The translations under genes were made by a program, and so were the position numbers. The notes under the pieces are model-generated. The model saw only the letters and a program-made list of their open reading frames with translations, was not told the origin of the DNA and searched no databases. A DNA stretch of 6,942 nucleotides from a bacterium. Lineage in GTDB: Bacteria; Bacillota_I; Bacilli_A; RFN20; CAG-826. Shown here one piece after another: positions 5,184-6,942 of this stretch (the first letter of the stretch is position 1; every line of letters begins with the position of its first letter). The stretch spans positions 1 through 6,942 of the forward strand of contig SFUB01000069.1 of assembly GCA_004561785.1 (NCBI GenBank), in the 5' to 3' direction.

Positions 5184-6708
5184 CCAAATCGCCCTTCAGG
5201 CGCAGGCGGATGTCTTCTTTCTTGATTGAGATGGAGACCATGTCGCCTTCGTTCCAGGAATAGGGCGAGTTCACGACATAGTCCTCATCGTCGTCGGTGC
5301 GGACGATGTATTGGTAATGGTCGCCGATCCAGACCAAGGAGACGATCTGGCCCTGGGCGGAGCCTAAGGAGAGGTCGTCGGAGAGATCGACTTTGTCCAA
5401 ATCGACTTCCGCCACCACTTCCGCGTCTTTGAAGGCGTAGCATTTCTGGGTCTTGGGATCGTAGACGTTGCCGTCTTCGTTGAGGACGGAACCGGGGATC
5501 AGGCGCTCGATCAAACAATCGAAGGCGTCTTCGCCGATCACGACTTGGTTCTCGGAATTGATGTAGGCGTCGGTGTATTCGTTCTCGGTGAGCTCCTTGT
5601 GCATGATCTGTAGGTTCTCTTTCTCCACCGAGATGGAGACGGTCGAATTGACCTCGTGGTCGCGGGTGTCGCGGCAGAGGACTTCGTTCTTGCCGACCCG
5701 GACGATGAATTCGTAATGGACGCCTTTGAAGTTCTTGGAGACGATGATCCCGTCGACGATGCCTTTCTGAGGCTCGCCGATGAGGACGTCCTCGGGGCGG
5801 ATGACGATGTCGACCTTCTCGTTGAGGGGGAAGTCGTCGACGCAGTCCCAGGCGGCCCCGATGAAGCGGACTTTCTTCTTGCCGATCATGGTGCCGTTAT
5901 AGATGTTGGATTCACCGATGAAGTCCGCGACGAAGGCGTTGATCGGCTCATTGTAGATCTGCTCGGGCGTGCCGACTTGCTGGATGACCCCGTGCTTCAT
6001 GACGACGATGCGGTCGGACATGGAAAGGGCCTCTTCCTGGTCGTGGGTGACGTAGAGGAAGGTAATGCCGAGTTTGCGGTGCATTTCCTTGAGTTCGACC
6101 TGCATGTCTTTCCTCATTTTATGGTCGAGGGCGGACAAGGGCTCATCAAGAAGCAGGACCTGAGGCTCATTCACGATGGCGCGGGCGATGGCGACGCGTT
6201 GCTGCTGGCCGCCGGAGAGGGTGGAGACGTCGCGGTCTTCCATCTCGTCGAGGTCGACGACCTGCAAGGCGCGGGAGACCCTTTCGTCAATCTCCTTGGC
6301 CGGGATGCGCTTTTTCTTGAATTTGGGCTGACCCTTCTTGTCCAAGAGCTGCTTGCCGTCTTTCCCTAGCACCGGCACGTAGCGTCTTTTCATCTTGAGC
6401 CCGAAGGCGACGTTGTCGTAAACGTCTAGATGCGGGAACAGGGCGTAGTGTTGAAACACCGTGTTTACCGGCCGCTTATAAGGCGGCAACGGGGCGATGT
6501 CCACCCCATTCAAAAGGATTTCCCCGCTCGAGGGGATCTCGAAGCCCGCGATCATGCGCAGGGTCGTGGTCTTGCCGCAGCCAGAGGGGCCGAGGATCGT
6601 GATGAACTCGCCGCGTTTGACTTCCAGATTGAAATCATCCACGACGGTGGTTCCATCAAACTCCTTGCACACATGCCGCAACGAGATGAGCGTATCGTTT
6701 CCGTCCAT
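5164..6708 (-). CDS. potA: PotA: spermidine/putrescine ABC transporter ATP-binding protein
   Basis: The cytoplasmic ATPase that drives polyamine import through PotBC. In order: Walker A GPSGCGKTT (40-48), Q-loop Gln86 in VFQHYALFP, signature LSGGQQQ (164-170), Walker B VLLLDEP (184-190) with catalytic Glu189, D-loop SALD (192-195), switch His222 in THDQEEA. The C-terminal regulatory part follows, with IRPEDV at 303-308 and a TOBE-like domain at about 316-369. All ATPase residues are intact. At 514 residues it exceeds E. coli PotA (378) through a basic insertion at about 108-137, after the Q-loop, and a C-terminal extension (371-514) containing a second TOBE-like unit. The ATG at 6708 is preferred because GGGAGGT sits 6 bases upstream; the longer GTG frame from 6738 would contain that site inside the gene. 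It is first in the operon, and its end overlaps or abuts potB. Confidence 0.95.
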   Translation of the reverse strand: MDGNDTLISLRHVCKEFDGTTVVDDFNLEVKRGEFITILGPSGCGKTTTLRMIAGFEIPSSGEILLNGVDIAPLPPYKRPVNTVFQHYALFPHLDVYDNVAFGLKMKRRYVPVLGKDGKQLLDKKGQPKFKKKRIPAKEIDERVSRALQVVDLDEMEDRDVSTLSGGQQQRVAIARAIVNEPQVLLLDEPLSALDHKMRKDMQVELKEMHRKLGITFLYVTHDQEEALSMSDRIVVMKHGVIQQVGTPEQIYNEPINAFVADFIGESNIYNGTMIGKKKVRFIGAAWDCVDDFPLNEKVDIVIRPEDVLIGEPQKGIVDGIIVSKNFKGVHYEFIVRVGKNEVLCRDTRDHEVNSTVSISVEKENLQIMHKELTENEYTDAYINSENQVVIGEDAFDCLIERLIPGSVLNEDGNVYDPKTQKCYAFKDAEVVAEVDLDKVDLSDDLSLGSAQGQIVSLVWIGDHYQYIVRTDDDEDYVVNSPYSWNEGDMVSISIKKEDIRLRLKGDLDDFAVE

Positions 6709-6714
6709 ACCATT

Positions 6715-6721
6715 ACCTCCC
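6715..6721 (-). promoter_or_regulatory. Ribosome binding site of potA
   Basis: GGGAGGT on the minus strand, 6 bases before the ATG at 6708. It is the strongest translation signal in the leader and decides the start of potA against the upstream GTG at 6738. Confidence 0.85.
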
Positions 6722-6942
6722 AAAAGGCGGATTTTCACCGCGAACGAAAGACAATATTACAGATGGTGAACACCGGCTCGCTATGAGTCCGTTTCTTCCA
6801 ACGCGGAAAATGATGGGGACCCCCTAGGTAAATTGCAAGGATTTTTTCAACAATTTTTGAAACATCTTACCTTGCGTTTTCAGGCAATTTTCACAGTTCA
6901 CCTTTCATCGATGGGGCCTAATCTTTTCCAACTTTTTACAAA
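6722..6942 (-). other. Leader/intergenic region upstream of potA, no gene seen
   Basis: About 220 bases without a credible coding frame. The right half is AT-rich with nested inverted repeats (6835-6875). Nearer the gene, TTCACC/GGTGAA (6734-6739 and 6765-6770) could pair, and GGTG/CACC (6765-6774) is a competing small hairpin. No good promoter is visible: the best pair I find is TTGCAA (6833-6838) with CATCAT (6810-6815) at 17 bases, each matching only four of six consensus bases. The operon promoter may lie here in weak form or beyond the window. I recognise no known riboswitch. Confidence 0.4.
6835..6875. repeat. Nested inverted repeats upstream of potA
   Basis: Outer arms GCAAGG (6835-6840) and CCTTGC (6870-6875) enclose inner arms TTTCAA (6845-6850) and TTGAAA (6857-6862) with a 6-base centre. 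AGGTAA (6826-6831) and TTACCT (6867-6872) form an alternative, overlapping pairing. The inner dyad has the size and AT content of an operator for a dimeric repressor; as RNA it would make only a weak hairpin and has no terminator tail on the minus strand. Function is unknown. Confidence 0.45.

Noticed and set aside
6709..6738. Upstream GTG start for potA at 6738
   Set aside because: The strong GGGAGGT ribosome binding site lies inside that extension and points to the ATG at 6708. The ten extra residues have no family support.
6709..6942. T-box, polyamine riboswitch or DnaA-box cluster upstream of potA
   Set aside because: No T-box core (GGGTGGNACC), no recognisable riboswitch core, and no TTATCCACA-like box with a convincing match was found.
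1..6942. Mobile element, CRISPR array, toxin-antitoxin or defence genes
   Set aside because: No transposase or integrase motifs, regularly spaced repeats or small two-gene toxin units were seen on either strand.

Overview
This window looks like chromosomal DNA of a Bacillota bacterium related to the Mollicutes and Erysipelotrichia-type Bacilli. Three things suggest this: the polyamine transporter has the long, insertion-bearing PotA and the large membrane-anchored PotD typical of that branch; AGGAGG-type ribosome binding sites occur; and one protein carries a Gram-positive style lipobox. The DNA is GC-rich. TGA is read as stop, because three pot genes end in TGA exactly where the next gene starts, so this is not a code-4 Mycoplasma or Spiroplasma. 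The lineage is inferred from protein architecture only.

All complete genes lie on the minus strand, so the window reads from right to left. At the right end (6709-6942) is a gene-free leader of about 234 bases with AT-rich inverted repeats and no convincing promoter. It is followed by a tightly packed potA-potB-potC-potD operon (6708 down to 1457) encoding a complete spermidine/putrescine-type ABC importer: PotA ATPase, PotB and PotC permeases, and PotD lipoprotein receptor. The genes overlap or abut by a few bases, and a GC-rich hairpin with a T-rich tail (1411-1442) ends the operon.

Next comes uppP (1367-414), encoding undecaprenyl-diphosphate phosphatase, which recycles the lipid carrier of cell-wall synthesis. 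It appears to have its own extended -10 promoter only a few bases from its start codon. After uppP, a good TATAAT promoter drives a tRNA-Cys(GCA)/tRNA-Arg(ACG) pair that ends at a clear intrinsic terminator (107-140).

At the left edge, on the plus strand, 31 codons of the 16S rRNA methyltransferase gene rsmH run into the window. The recognisable homology stops at about base 94, directly beside the tRNA terminator, so the C-terminal part is missing.

I see no mobile element, CRISPR array or defence system, and most of the window is ordinary housekeeping DNA. The points worth a second look are the unusual architectures of PotD and PotA, the altered PotD pocket residues, the near-leaderless uppP and the truncated rsmH.
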